From Pedomonas mirosovicensis (GTDB lineage: Bacteria > Pseudomonadota > Alphaproteobacteria > Sphingomonadales > Sphingomonadaceae), in assembly GCF_022569295.1 (NCBI RefSeq), contig NZ_JAKFIA010000002.1, positions 338,501 to 402,500 on the forward strand: a stretch of 64,000 nt of DNA, read 5' to 3'. The notes below the pieces were generated by a model. That model saw only the letters and a list, made by a program, of their open reading frames with translations. It did not search any database and was not told the DNA's origin. Shown here piece by piece: positions 32,137 through 41,908 of this stretch. Both the position numbers and the translations under genes were made by a program. Every line of letters begins with the position of its first letter. The stretch's first letter is position 1.

Positions 32137-32349
32137 CTAATCCCACAGCTGGATCAGGGGGAGGCTGGACGGTCCGGGGCGGAGGTCCGGCACGGCAACG
32201 CCAATTCCGACGGGAAGAACAGGGCCAAGGTCGGCAAGTCCGGGGTTGGCATCCAGCACAACAGGCAGAGCGTCCGCACCGAGGCCGGTTTCCCGCCAAA
32301 GTAGCGCATCGAGGGTGTCTCCTTGGGTCGCGGTCAGCATCAGTGGCAT
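32137..32349 (-). CDS. tail protein gpX (LysM-like)
   Basis: P2 gpX homologue (70 aa). GDTLDALLWRETGLGADALPVVLDANPGLADLGPVLP matches the family closely: a LysM-like fold thought to bind peptidoglycan or the hub. It is the first gene of the tailocin. In P2 the preceding genes are the capsid block ending in L, none of which is present here. GGAG lies ten bases before the ATG. Confidence 0.9.
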   Translation of the reverse strand: MPLMLTATQGDTLDALLWRETGLGADALPVVLDANPGLADLGPVLPVGIGVAVPDLRPGPSSLPLIQLWD

Positions 32350-32480
32350 GGGCTCGGCTCTCCGTTATTCGGGGTGTCGGGGGGCGTGCGCCTGATCGGC
32401 GAGCCGTGCCTTCAGCGGCGGCATGGGGGATGTCGATATCGGTCATTGTCCCTCTCGGCTGGCGGCAATCAGGTCGGGAA

Positions 32481-32554
32481 ATTCAATTAGAATTAGAAGG
32501 GATGGGGTGCCGGCGCTCAAGCAGGGGCTGTTGTTCACGGCGCCCCTACAACAG
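32481..32554 (-). promoter_or_regulatory. Ogr-type late promoter A (start of tailocin)
   Basis: Inverted repeat CTGTTGT-N13-ACAACAG at 32528-32554, the same form as boxes B and C. About 45 bp further downstream on the minus strand is a good -10, TCTAAT (32491-32486) or TAATTC (32495-32490), placing the dyad centre at about -58 to -62. That matches the P2/P4 late-promoter layout. It leaves a leader of about 130 bases before gpX. Confidence 0.72.
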
Positions 32555-32633
32555 GAGGGAGCCAATGGCTCTGGGCCGCCCCTGCGATCACTATGGGCAG
32601 GGCAGATCGCTGCATTAGCGGCTGGCGGGCGCG

Positions 32634-32651
32634 GCGCGAAAAGTCAGCGGA
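32634..32651 (+). repeat. dispersed iteron 3 (perfect 18-mer)
   Basis: GCGCGAAAAGTCAGCGGA, identical to copies at 4424 and 9987, about 30 kb from the origin. It lies in the gap between the tailocin promoter and the lasso TonB receptor gene. Confidence 0.75.
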
Positions 32652-32654
32652 AAA

Positions 32655-32950
32655 CCCAGGCGCTGCCCACCCATGAGAAGGGAGGCGGGCGGCCGTCTGC
32701 GGTCAGGTTTCAGCTAAGTGAACTTTATCAAAATTAAGTGAGGATGAACGGGATGTTGACTTGGCCAATGAATTGGTTACGTCTCTTCCCGAAATGAAGT
32801 CGCGATCCTTAGATGTAATATTTATAAACAATTAGATATTTTATAATTTGTATTTTTAATTCTTCTAAATTGTCCCGGCTCGGGGCGCTGCCGATCGCTT
32901 TTTAAATAGTTCCACGCAGATGTGCCCGGTCCTTGCGGAGAACAACAACA
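32655..32950. other. A/T-rich upstream region of the lasso TonB receptor gene
   Basis: About 300 bp without a gene. From about 32710 to 32880 it is markedly A/T-rich for this replicon (runs such as TTATAATTTGTATTTTTAAT). A TTGACT at 32757 could be a -35, but I find no matching -10. It probably contains the receptor promoter. The low GC may reflect foreign origin. Confidence 0.5.
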
Positions 32951-35779
32951 ATGATATCTCTCTGCGTCTCCTCCCGTTCCGTTTATCGCAACCACGCCTC
33001 CCGCGGTGTCGTTGCTCTCATGCTGCTGGCGGCGGTGGCGTCTGGCCGCGCTTCTGCTCAGTCGCAGGATGTGGGCATACCCCAGTCCGGTTCCCAGGCC
33101 GGGGATACGCCGAACGATGTCGAACCCGCTGCGGGAATCGGGCCAGACACTGCCCGCCCCGTCCCGCAGGACCATTATCTGGAATTCAAGCAGATCGTCG
33201 TCACCGGCTCGAACATCCGCGGCATCGGCATTTCCGCCGGCTCTCCGCTCACCATCATCGGCCGGCCGGAGATTGAAAGCTCCGGCTATGCCACCACCCA
33301 GCAGATCCTTCAGCTGCTGCCGCAGAATTTCGGCGGCGGCGCGGCGGAGGATACGTCGCGCGGGGCCGAGGCGATCTCTACGCTGAAGCGGCGCACCTCG
33401 GGCATCAACCTGAGAGGCCTGGGCAATGTCGCCACGCTTGTGCTGCTCAACGGGCGGCGCATGATCGGGGCCAGCGATAACGGCGATATTCCCGATATCT
33501 CGCTCATCCCCACCTCCGCGCTTGAGCGCATCGAAATCCTTCCCGATGGCGCATCGGCGGTGTACGGGTCCGATGCTGTGGCCGGCGTCGTCAATTTCAT
33601 CCTGCGCTCGGATTACGAGGGGGCGGAGACCACCCTGCGCTATGGCTCCTCAACCGAGGGCGGGGTTGACGAATATCAGGCGGCGCAGACCTTCGGGTTT
33701 AAGTGGAACGGCGGCAACCTGCTTTTGACCGGCGAATATTATCACCGCGACCGGCTTGATTCCGCCGACCGCGATTTCGCCGCCACGTCGGACCTGACCG
33801 CGCGCGGCGGCACCAACTGGAGCAACTTCTACTCCGTTCCCGGCAATATTATTAATCCGGCAACCTTCACACCAGCCTTCGCCATTCCGCCGGGGCAGGA
33901 TGGGCGCAATCTCACGGCGGCCGATCTCCTGCCGGGGCAGACCAACTTCTTCAACACCCGGCAGGGGGTTGATCTCTTGCCCCGGCAAAATCGCTATAAT
34001 GTCTTCGGTCGGGCCAATCAGGAACTGAACCCGGATCTGAAAATCTTCGCTGAGGTGTTCTTCGCCCAGCGCAAGGCCAAATATCATGATGGCTCGCAGA
34101 TCTGGCCGGTTGTGGTCACGCCTGCCAATCCCTTCTGGGTCGATGCGTTCGGCACCGGCCAGCCCGTCATCGTCGCCTATAATTTTTATAACGATCGAGG
34201 GGCGGAGGCCAAGTTCGCCAACCAGAAAACCTGGCAGAGCACGGCGGGCCTCACCTACGACGTCGCGGGCGACTGGCGGGTCAACGGCTATTTCACCTAT
34301 GCCAAGAGCATCGGTCACCTGGATTTGGGATCGAGGCTGGATCAGGACGAGCTGGCCGCGGCGCTCATCGATCCTAACCGTGAGACGGCGCTCAATGTCT
34401 TTGGCGACGGGAGCGCGAACAACCCTGAAACCATCGCCCGTATTTTCAGCGACGACAGTTATCAGGATCGGGTGCGCTCGCGCTATTGGGCGGTCAACCT
34501 GTTTGCGGATGGCACCGTTTTCGAGGTGCCGGGCGGCCCGATGAAGGTGGGCTTTGGCGGCGAGTTGCGGCGCGAGCGGCTGCGCTCCGTGGTGGACGTG
34601 GATACCTCGCGGTTCAACCGCCGCGTGGCGGCGGCCTTCGGCGAGCTTTATGTGCCGTTTGTCGGTCCCCGCAATGCCATGCCGGGCATCGAGGCGCTCA
34701 ACGTCTCCTTCTCCCTTCGGGCGGAGAAGTATGACGACAAGGAACTGGAGCCTGTTGCCTTCAAGCGGGATGACGCAGACACCATTAACCCCAAGATCGG
34801 GATGAATTGGACAGTCACGCCCGGCCTCATCCTGCAGGCCACCTACGGCACGGCCTTCCGTGCTCCCAGCCTTGGCCAGCTGGCCCAACAGAAATCGCTG
34901 TCCTTCGGCCCGGTGAACGACCCGCGCTCGCCAACAGGCACGACGCAGGCTCTCTTTATCAGCGGCACCCAGCCGGACCTTGAGAACGAGACGGCCGATA
35001 CCTGGACCCTGGGCGCGGTCATCGCGCCGCCGTCCATTCCCATGCTGCGCCTGCAGGGCACCTATTATAATATCAGCTTCACCAACCGCATTACGGGCGC
35101 GGCCATTCCCACGGAGATGATCGCGAACGAGGACCAGTACGCTGAGTTTATCACGCGCAACCCCAGCCTGGCGCAGCTGCAGGCGGCCTGCGCCGGGGCT
35201 GTTCTTGGCTTCACGCCACCGGTTGTCTGCACGACGCCGGATCTGGCTGGCGTCATCATCGACCTGCGAACCGGCAACCGCGCCCGCTATACCACCGAAG
35301 GGTTGGACCTGGCCGCATCCTACACCATCGACACGGATGCTGCCGGCCAGTTCAACCTCATGGCCAACGCCAACTATGTGTTCAACCTGAAACAGTCTCC
35401 CACCCGCGTCGCACCGGCCATCCCCATTCTCGATACCTTCTCCAATCCGGTCGAGCTGCGGGTCCGGGGCGGCGTGGCATGGACCTCCAATTTCGGCCTC
35501 TCGGCCCATCTGTTTGCCAACTACACCGACTCCTACCGCAACAACCTGGCGATCACGGATGAGAAGATCAGCTCCCATACCACGTTCGATCTGACGCTCA
35601 CCTACCTGACCGGCGACCGGCCGGGGACCCGCTGGCTGAGAGACATCGCCGTCAGTTTCAGCGCCACCAACCTGTTCGACAACGATCCGCCGTTTGTGGA
35701 TGTGAGTGGCGGCTACGACCCGGAGAATTTCGATCCGCTGGGTCGCTTCCTGTCCCTCACCATCACCAAGAGCTGGTAG
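32951..35779 (+). CDS. TonB-dependent outer-membrane receptor (lasso locus)
   Basis: A 942-aa outer-membrane transporter with signal peptide (ALMLLAAVASGRASA, cut near residue 37). The plug domain (IVVTGSNIRGIG; IIGRPEIESSGYATTQQILQLLPQNFGGG, about residues 82-130, then VLLNGRRM) is followed by a 22-strand-type barrel ending in a C-terminal aromatic-Trp signature (LSLTITKSW). The receptor of this group in alphaproteobacterial lasso loci imports the peptide for hydrolysis. Here it precedes the isopeptidase by 44 bp, so they form an operon. GGAG lies nine bases before the ATG at 32951. Confidence 0.92.
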   Translation: MISLCVSSRSVYRNHASRGVVALMLLAAVASGRASAQSQDVGIPQSGSQAGDTPNDVEPAAGIGPDTARPVPQDHYLEFKQIVVTGSNIRGIGISAGSPLTIIGRPEIESSGYATTQQILQLLPQNFGGGAAEDTSRGAEAISTLKRRTSGINLRGLGNVATLVLLNGRRMIGASDNGDIPDISLIPTSALERIEILPDGASAVYGSDAVAGVVNFILRSDYEGAETTLRYGSSTEGGVDEYQAAQTFGFKWNGGNLLLTGEYYHRDRLDSADRDFAATSDLTARGGTNWSNFYSVPGNIINPATFTPAFAIPPGQDGRNLTAADLLPGQTNFFNTRQGVDLLPRQNRYNVFGRANQELNPDLKIFAEVFFAQRKAKYHDGSQIWPVVVTPANPFWVDAFGTGQPVIVAYNFYNDRGAEAKFANQKTWQSTAGLTYDVAGDWRVNGYFTYAKSIGHLDLGSRLDQDELAAALIDPNRETALNVFGDGSANNPETIARIFSDDSYQDRVRSRYWAVNLFADGTVFEVPGGPMKVGFGGELRRERLRSVVDVDTSRFNRRVAAAFGELYVPFVGPRNAMPGIEALNVSFSLRAEKYDDKELEPVAFKRDDADTINPKIGMNWTVTPGLILQATYGTAFRAPSLGQLAQQKSLSFGPVNDPRSPTGTTQALFISGTQPDLENETADTWTLGAVIAPPSIPMLRLQGTYYNISFTNRITGAAIPTEMIANEDQYAEFITRNPSLAQLQAACAGAVLGFTPPVVCTTPDLAGVIIDLRTGNRARYTTEGLDLAASYTIDTDAAGQFNLMANANYVFNLKQSPTRVAPAIPILDTFSNPVELRVRGGVAWTSNFGLSAHLFANYTDSYRNNLAITDEKISSHTTFDLTLTYLTGDRPGTRWLRDIAVSFSATNLFDNDPPFVDVSGGYDPENFDPLGRFLSLTITKSW

Positions 35780-35823
35780 CCGCCACCGGCCAATCTGCGC
35801 CTTCGCCCTGAGGAGACGGTGCC

Positions 35824-38317
35824 ATGTCTGCGTCAACTCCGGCTTTTATCAAAACCATCGGCTTGCTGGCAGGGGCGGGCTTGCGCGTGGCCCTTGCCCT
35901 TGGCCTGCTGGCCGCCCTGTCCCCAGCGCAGGGCGGCGCGGCTCTACAGGCTCCGGCTGCGGGAGAGGCGGTCCATCCCGCCGGCCGGCCGGTCACGGTG
36001 GAGGATCTGCTCGCCTTCCGCCGGATCATCGAGCCCTATGCCTACCAGAGCATTCCCGAGGTATTCACCTTCTCGCCGGATGGCAGGCGCTTCCTCCTCG
36101 GCACGCGCACGGTGGACCCCAAGCGCCTCACGTCCGAAGAGCGTATTCAGGTCTACGAAGTCAGCGACGTTCTGGAATACCTCCGCAAGCCTGGGCACGC
36201 GCCGCTGCCGGAAGGGCGGGTTCTGGTGCGCTGGGTCAACACCGATAACCTGAACCACTATGGTATCTATCTGCGGTTGCGGATGCTCCATTCCTTCAGC
36301 TGGTCGGCCGATGGCCGCACTCTCTATTTCATCGGCAAGACCGACGACGCGCCCGATCAGGTTTATTCAGTCAGTGTGGAGTCCGGCAAACTCACCCAGC
36401 TGACCCATGCCCGAAATCCCATTCTGGCATTTCAGATCAACGAGGCGGCCCGCCGGCTGGTCGCCACGGAATGGGTCAACCCGGCGGCTGGCCTGGCAGC
36501 GGAGAAAATCGCCATCATGGCCGGGCTGCACCAGATGATGGATCTGGCCTGCATCGGGTGCGACCGCTATGGCGTCCGCTCCGGCGTGCCCCAGCTTGTC
36601 GTGCAGGAGTTGGGGAGCAAGGCCCCGCCGCGCGTGCTCGTCGGCCCTAAGCAGGCGCGCATCGATCGCTTCCAATCCTTCTGGATGTCACCGGACGGCC
36701 GCAAGGCCGTCGTTGCCGTCTATCCCCCGGCGGAAAAAAACTGGGATGCGGATTATGGCCGGATGCTGGAGAACAGCACCAATTCGCCGGACCCGGAGGA
36801 CTCGCGGTTCGCCCACCTCTATGTCAACTTCTCCATGCGGCCCATCCACCAATATTATTTTCTCGATCTGGAAAGCGGGGACTTCCATCCCATCCTGGAT
36901 GCCCCCACCCAGCCGGGCACCAACGGCGCGATCTGGAGCCCGGACAGCCGCAAGGTCCTGCTCGCCAACACCTACCTGCCGGTTGACGAAGGTCCGGCCG
37001 AAGCCCGCGCGCTGCGGCGCAAGTGGCCGTTTCTCGCCGAATATGACGTGGACAGCAAAACCTACCGCCCGGTGCTTGCTCTTGCCGGGGATTCGGCAAA
37101 TCCGGTCGATGGCCAGTGGCCGCATATTCTTCAGGTGTTCGGTAACGACGCCATCGTGATCTCGCGCGTGCGCGCCGATGGCGGCAAGATCAGCCCGCTG
37201 GTCGCATCCTGGGGCGGCAAGGACTGGACTATTTCAGAAACCGGCGCCCCGGCTGTGCCGGCCCCGGTTGAGCTTATGGTGCGCGAAAGCCTGGCCACGC
37301 CGCCGGAAGTGGTGGCGCGTGATCCCTCCAGCGGTGTTGAGCGGCCCATTACCAATCTCAACCCGCAGCTGCGCGATCTGCGGCTGAGCCCGGTTTCGGA
37401 GATCGAGTGGAAGGACAGCAAGGGGTACGCCTGGCAGGGGGCGCTCATCCTGCCGGATGGCTACCAGCCGGGGCGTCGGTATCCCCTTGTCATTGAATGC
37501 CGGAATTATGACCGCAATCGCTTCGTCTTTGGCGGGCAGGCCGGGCTCACGGCGCCGTTTGCCGGGCGGGCGCTGGCGGCCAAGGGGATCATGGTGCTGC
37601 AAATGCCGGCCAGATCCTATCAGGCTCCGCCGTTCAATATGCGCGATGATTTTGTGTCGACCCAGCGCGGCATCGAGGCGGCGGTCGCTCACCTTGTCGC
37701 GCGCGGCGATGTGGACCCCGCTCGCGTCGGCGTGACGGGGTGGAGCTACACCGGCGCGCCGGTGCAGCATGCCATCACCTTTTCGCAGACTCCCTTCGCT
37801 GCCGCCATCATTGCCGATGCCATGGGTACGGGCACGGTCAACTATGCCAACCTTTACGGGTTTATTCCGCCGGGCATGAATTATCAGGAAGAGATGCTGG
37901 GCGGCGCGCGGCCGTGGGGAGAGCGGCGTGATGCGTGGGTGGAAAACAGCCCGGTCTACAATCTTGACCGCGTGCACACGCCGCTCTTGATGCACAGCTA
38001 TCTTCCCGGCGGCGTTGTCAGCTGGTGGGATATCTACGCCATTCTCCGCCGTCAGGGAAAACCGGTGGAGCTGTGGCAGTACATCGATTCTGACCATGCG
38101 CCGCAAAAAGCCCGGCCAGCGCCTCCACGCCCAGAAAATGGTGGTGGACTGGTACGCCTATTGGCTGAAGGGGGAACGCGACCCCGATCCCGCCAAGGCC
38201 GCCCAATACGCCCGGTGGGACGAGCTGCGCCAGCAGCACCTGGCCGATGTTCAGCGCAGTCAGTCCGCCCTCGGCTCCGCCTCTGCCGCCAACCGAACGC
38301 AGCAGGCGGGCCGTTAG
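35824..38317 (+). CDS. lasso peptide isopeptidase (AtxE2-like prolyl-oligopeptidase), reading frame broken by one base
   Basis: Periplasmic serine hydrolase that opens the lasso isopeptide bond. A signal peptide (about residues 1-40) is followed by a beta-propeller (VFTFSPDGRRFLLGTR, SFSWSADGRTLYFIGK) and an alpha/beta hydrolase domain with nucleophile GWSYTG near residue 640 and His in SDHAPQ near 757. Directly after the His codon the frame is lost at a run of five A (38105-38109). With four A it continues PGQRLHAQKMVVDWYAYWLK to the stop at 38317 (about 830 aa). The uncorrected frame runs on to 39555 but that tail is not protein-like. Confidence 0.85.
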
Positions 38318-38388
38318 GATTGCCTGTTTTTCTGCGGTGGGCGGTCCCGCCCGCCCCGCCCTTCAGGGCGGGGACAGGGCGTCCTGGA

Positions 38389-39063
38389 TCAGGCGGCGAT
38401 TTTGCTGGCCTGGCGAATGGCCGGCAGCATGTCCTCGGGTTCTGGCCGGCGGGTGTAGTCGGGGTTCACCTCGGCATAGAGGATCGTGCCGTCCTGCGCG
38501 ATCACGTAGCGAGCCGGCATCGGCAACGTCCAGCTCGGGTCGCCATTGAAGGCGGGCAGGTCGTTCTTCAAGCCCTGATAAAGTTCGATCAGATAGGCGG
38601 GCAGCTCGAAGCGCAGGCCGAAGGCCGCGGCCACATCATTGCGCGGGTCCGAGAGGATCGGGAAATCAAGGCCGTTCTGGCGTACCGACTTGCGGCTGTT
38701 GACCGGCGTTTGGGGAGAAATGGCGACAAGGTTTGCGCCCAGCGCCCTGAAATCCGGCAGCGCTGCCTGCAGTGCCTGCAACTCCATGTTGCAGTAGGGG
38801 CACCACACGCCGCGATAAAAGCTTACCACCAGCGGGCCGGCAGCCAGAAGAGTGGCGGAGGACACCGGGTTTCCATCGGGGTCCCCGAGCGTGAAGTCGG
38901 GAGCCTTGTCGCCGGCCTTCAGCGCGCGCTGGGCCGCGCCCGAGGCAATCAGTTCGGCGGTTGCGCGGTGCATCGTCTCGATAACCGACGGCGGCACGTT
39001 ATACGGCGGCTTGCCCGCCTCGAAATCGGCCTTGAAGGCGTCGAGCTTGGCCTGCAGGGTCAT
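38389..39063 (-). CDS. peroxiredoxin-like protein (AhpC/TSA)
   Basis: A 224-aa thioredoxin-fold peroxidase-like protein. The active-site region reads FYRGVWCPYCNMELQAL (about residues 95-111), with a CPYC motif in place of the usual TxxC, as in the peroxiredoxin-like family of bacterial AhpC/TSA proteins. It probably reduces hydroperoxides in the cytosol. AGGAGA precedes the ATG at 39063. It is divergent from the LysR gene, its likely regulator, and sits between the two halves of the lasso locus with no obvious functional link. Confidence 0.85.
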   Translation of the reverse strand: MTLQAKLDAFKADFEAGKPPYNVPPSVIETMHRATAELIASGAAQRALKAGDKAPDFTLGDPDGNPVSSATLLAAGPLVVSFYRGVWCPYCNMELQALQAALPDFRALGANLVAISPQTPVNSRKSVRQNGLDFPILSDPRNDVAAAFGLRFELPAYLIELYQGLKNDLPAFNGDPSWTLPMPARYVIAQDGTILYAEVNPDYTRRPEPEDMLPAIRQASKIAA

Positions 39064-39196
39064 GTCCAGTCTCCTTGGTCTCAAAATCAGGCTTGTCCCC
39101 ATCGCTGCCCATCAGCGATGCGGCGAAGTATTGGCTATTCCGGGGAACGGTGGCAGAAACGTTCAGGCAATAATGGTTATTCCTATGGGGAATGGC

Positions 39197-40075
39197 ATGG
39201 ACCGGCTTCAGGCGATGACCACCTTCATCCGGGTGGTGGAAAACGGCTCCTTCTCCGGCGCGGCGCGGCAGTTGAATGTGGGCCAGCCGGCCGTCTCCAA
39301 GACCATCGCGCAGCTGGAGGGCCGGTTGCAGGTGCGTCTGCTGCTGCGCTCAACGCACGGCCTTGCGCCCACCGAGGCCGGCCAGCGCTTCTACGAACGC
39401 GCCCTGCTCGCCCTCCGGGAGGTGGAGGAAGCCGAGCTGGCGGCCCGCGGCGCGGGCGCAGGCCTGTCTGGGCGGTTGCGCGTGTCGGCGGCAACCACGT
39501 TCGCGCGGTTGCATATCATCCCACGCCTGCCGGCGTTTCTTGCTCGGCACCCTGATCTGGAGGTCGATGTCATCCTTGATGACCGCATCATCGATCTGGT
39601 CGCGGAGGGTATTGATATTTCCCTTCGCATGGGAACGCTGCTGGATTCCAACGCCGTTGCGCGCAAGCTTGCGGCATCGCGCCGCTCGGTGCTGGCAACG
39701 CCCGCCTATCTGGCGCGGGCGGGTGAGCCGCAGACGCCGGCTGATCTCCCCAACCACCAGGCGATCATCTACAGCCAGGCGGCAAGCACCTGGAGCTTCC
39801 GGCGCGACAGTTCGGAAGTATCGGTGGCGGTGCGGGGCCGTGTGCGGGTGAGCGCGGCCGAGGGCATCCGGGCTGCCGTGCTGGCGGACATGGGCCTGAC
39901 CATCGCCTCGGACTGGATGTTCGCGCCCGAGCTGGAAAATGGGCTTGTCCGGCGCGTGCTGGAGCCGTGGTCTCTGCCGCCGATCGACCTGTGGGCGGTT
40001 TTTCCCACCGGCCGGCTCGCCAGCGCCAAGGCCCGCCAGTTCGCCAGCTTCGTCGAGGCGGCGCTTGCGGGGTAA
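39197..40075 (+). CDS. LysR family regulator
   Basis: A 292-aa LysR regulator: N-terminal winged helix (MTTFIRVVENGSFSGAARQLNVGQPAVSKTIAQLE in two adjoining segments, residues 7-41) and a substrate-binding effector domain (about 90-290, RLRVSAATTFARLHIIPRLP). It is divergent from the peroxiredoxin gene with a 133-bp gap holding imperfect ATTCC/GGAAT symmetry, a candidate operator. I start at 39197 (GGGGAA upstream). It ends two bases before the convergent lasso cyclase gene. Confidence 0.9.
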   Translation: MDRLQAMTTFIRVVENGSFSGAARQLNVGQPAVSKTIAQLEGRLQVRLLLRSTHGLAPTEAGQRFYERALLALREVEEAELAARGAGAGLSGRLRVSAATTFARLHIIPRLPAFLARHPDLEVDVILDDRIIDLVAEGIDISLRMGTLLDSNAVARKLAASRRSVLATPAYLARAGEPQTPADLPNHQAIIYSQAASTWSFRRDSSEVSVAVRGRVRVSAAEGIRAAVLADMGLTIASDWMFAPELENGLVRRVLEPWSLPPIDLWAVFPTGRLASAKARQFASFVEAALAG

Positions 40076-40077
40076 GA

Positions 40078-41898
40078 TCAGGCGGCGGGCAGGGGCTCGG
40101 CCGGCGGCATGGCCGACCACTGGCGCGCCCAGCTCTCGGCCCCCAGCGCGCTGAGTATCGTGGTTCGCATCAGGCGGCTTTGGTGGCCTTCCCTCTGGAA
40201 GGCCTGCTCCACCGCCTGCCGGTTCAGCAGCCCCTCCCGCACCAGCGCGCCGTCCAGGAAATAGCCGCGCAGAAAGCCGAAATTGCGGGTGACGATCTGG
40301 TCGGTGAAATTATTGATGCCGCCCTTGGTGAGCCGGCAGAGAATCTGCGGCGGCACCATGTCGCGAAAGGCGTGGCGCGCCAGCCCGCGCGGGCGCCCGC
40401 CCAGGCCAAACATGTAGGCGGGGATGCGGTAGATCGCCTCCAGCACCGGCTGGGAGATCAGGGGATGCACGGTCTCGATATCGTGGTGGGGCCGGCTCGG
40501 ATACCAATGTCGATTGGCCAGGGCGGTGGCATTGATCTGCATTTGCTTGGCCGGGGGCACGTTTGCCGGCAAGGGGCGGGTCAGCATGTCCGCAAGGTCA
40601 TGTTCGAACCGGGGAAAGATCGCCCGCATGTGGGCGATGAAATGCGCGTCCATCGTGGGGGATGGGAGAGGGGCCCTGTGTGCCCGCACGCCGGCCACGG
40701 CGCGGCGGGCCACCTGCCACACCGAAACCCGCTCCAGTTGCGCCGCCTCGTGCGCCATCTTGAGGAAGGCGGGGTTGAACCCATGCATCCACAGATAGTC
40801 AGTCGCGCTGGCCAGGTGGAGCAGGCTGCCGAAAATTTCGTCCCCGCCGTTGCCATCGAACACGGCGCGGGCTTCAAAGGCCCGGGCCATTTTTGCTTGC
40901 CGGGCGCTGCGGGCCAGCTGCGCCAGGATCAGCATCGGCTGGGCGGAAAAATGAATTTTTGAGGCCTCCCGCAGCGATACGGCCTCGGGCCGCTCTTCCA
41001 GCTCCATCAGGTCCGCCTTGAAGCGCGCGCACGATAGCCGGGCGTAGAAACGCTCGTCAGAATCCGCCGTGCCCGATTGGTAATTGAGGCACAGCACGTC
41101 GTCCGGCGATATCGCGCCGTCGAGCGCGGCCAGCACGATGGCGCTGTCCAGCCCGCCTGAAAGCAGCAAGAGAATGCGACCGTAAATCATGCCCCAGCCG
41201 CGCACCGCCTGCACTACGGCGGCGCGCAGCATGTCGGCCGCTGCCTCTACGCTTGTGGGTATGTCGCGCGCGGCAATTTCTTCCGGCCGCCAGAAGGTGC
41301 GCGTCTCAACGCCGGCGCGCGTGATGCTGAGCCAGTCGCCCCCGCGCAGAGAGCGCACATGTTTCAGCCCGGTGTCCGGCAACTCCTTTGCGGGCATTTG
41401 CAGGTGCCGCGCCACATGTGGCCAGTTGATATCCGGCGGCGCCAGCCCGAGGGAGACAATGTCCGCCGCATCGTTGAAAAAACAATGAAAGTCATGGTGC
41501 TCCACATGGAAGCAGTCCAGCCCGCCGGTGGGGTCGCGCGCCACCGCAACGCCCTCCGGGCCGGGAAGAAAAGCCACATACCGGCCCCAGACCAGGCGGT
41601 GCAGTTTCTCCGGCCCGGCTTCGGCCAGGTGTTTTGCGGTCGCCTCATTGAGGATGCCGACCGGTGTCGCCGCTGCGTTCTCGAACAGGGTGCCCAGCAC
41701 AGCCCCGCCGGCGGGAAGAACATGGGCGCTGAGGGCGGTGCCTTCGCCCGGCGCTTCCAGCACGGTCAGCGCGGCTGTCGTCACGACCGGGGTATAGGCC
41801 GGCCTCCGCTGCGCCAGCCGTGCGGCGCAGGCGCCGATCAACCGGGCGGCGGCCTCTGCCTTGCCGGGTTTGGGAATAAAGGCGCAATAGCGATACAT
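40078..41898 (-). CDS. lasso peptide cyclase (asparagine synthetase-like, C protein)
   Basis: ATP-dependent macrolactam synthetase that adenylates the Asp/Glu side chain and closes the lasso ring. The 606-aa product has an asparagine synthetase B layout. The N-terminal glutaminase-like domain lacks the catalytic Cys2 (begins MYRYC), as in lasso cyclases. The synthetase domain has the PP-loop LLLSGGLDSAIVLAAL near residue 240 and FDGNGGDEIFG near 350. It follows the B gene by ten bases, giving order A-B-C on the minus strand. No dedicated ABC exporter gene is adjacent. Confidence 0.92.
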   Translation of the reverse strand: MYRYCAFIPKPGKAEAAARLIGACAARLAQRRPAYTPVVTTAALTVLEAPGEGTALSAHVLPAGGAVLGTLFENAAATPVGILNEATAKHLAEAGPEKLHRLVWGRYVAFLPGPEGVAVARDPTGGLDCFHVEHHDFHCFFNDAADIVSLGLAPPDINWPHVARHLQMPAKELPDTGLKHVRSLRGGDWLSITRAGVETRTFWRPEEIAARDIPTSVEAAADMLRAAVVQAVRGWGMIYGRILLLLSGGLDSAIVLAALDGAISPDDVLCLNYQSGTADSDERFYARLSCARFKADLMELEERPEAVSLREASKIHFSAQPMLILAQLARSARQAKMARAFEARAVFDGNGGDEIFGSLLHLASATDYLWMHGFNPAFLKMAHEAAQLERVSVWQVARRAVAGVRAHRAPLPSPTMDAHFIAHMRAIFPRFEHDLADMLTRPLPANVPPAKQMQINATALANRHWYPSRPHHDIETVHPLISQPVLEAIYRIPAYMFGLGGRPRGLARHAFRDMVPPQILCRLTKGGINNFTDQIVTRNFGFLRGYFLDGALVREGLLNRQAVEQAFQREGHQSRLMRTTILSALGAESWARQWSAMPPAEPLPAA

Positions 41899-41908
41899 GG
41901 CCCTGCCT

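Noticed and set aside
18883..32349. Complete P2-like prophage
   Set aside because: No capsid, portal, terminase, integrase, replication or attachment-site sequence could be found in the window; tail and lysis genes only.
38320..39555. Open frame continuing the isopeptidase to 1243 codons
   Set aside because: After the frame break at 38105-38109 the translation is low-complexity and lies antisense to the peroxiredoxin gene and over the LysR gene; the true C-terminus is in the next frame and ends at 38317.
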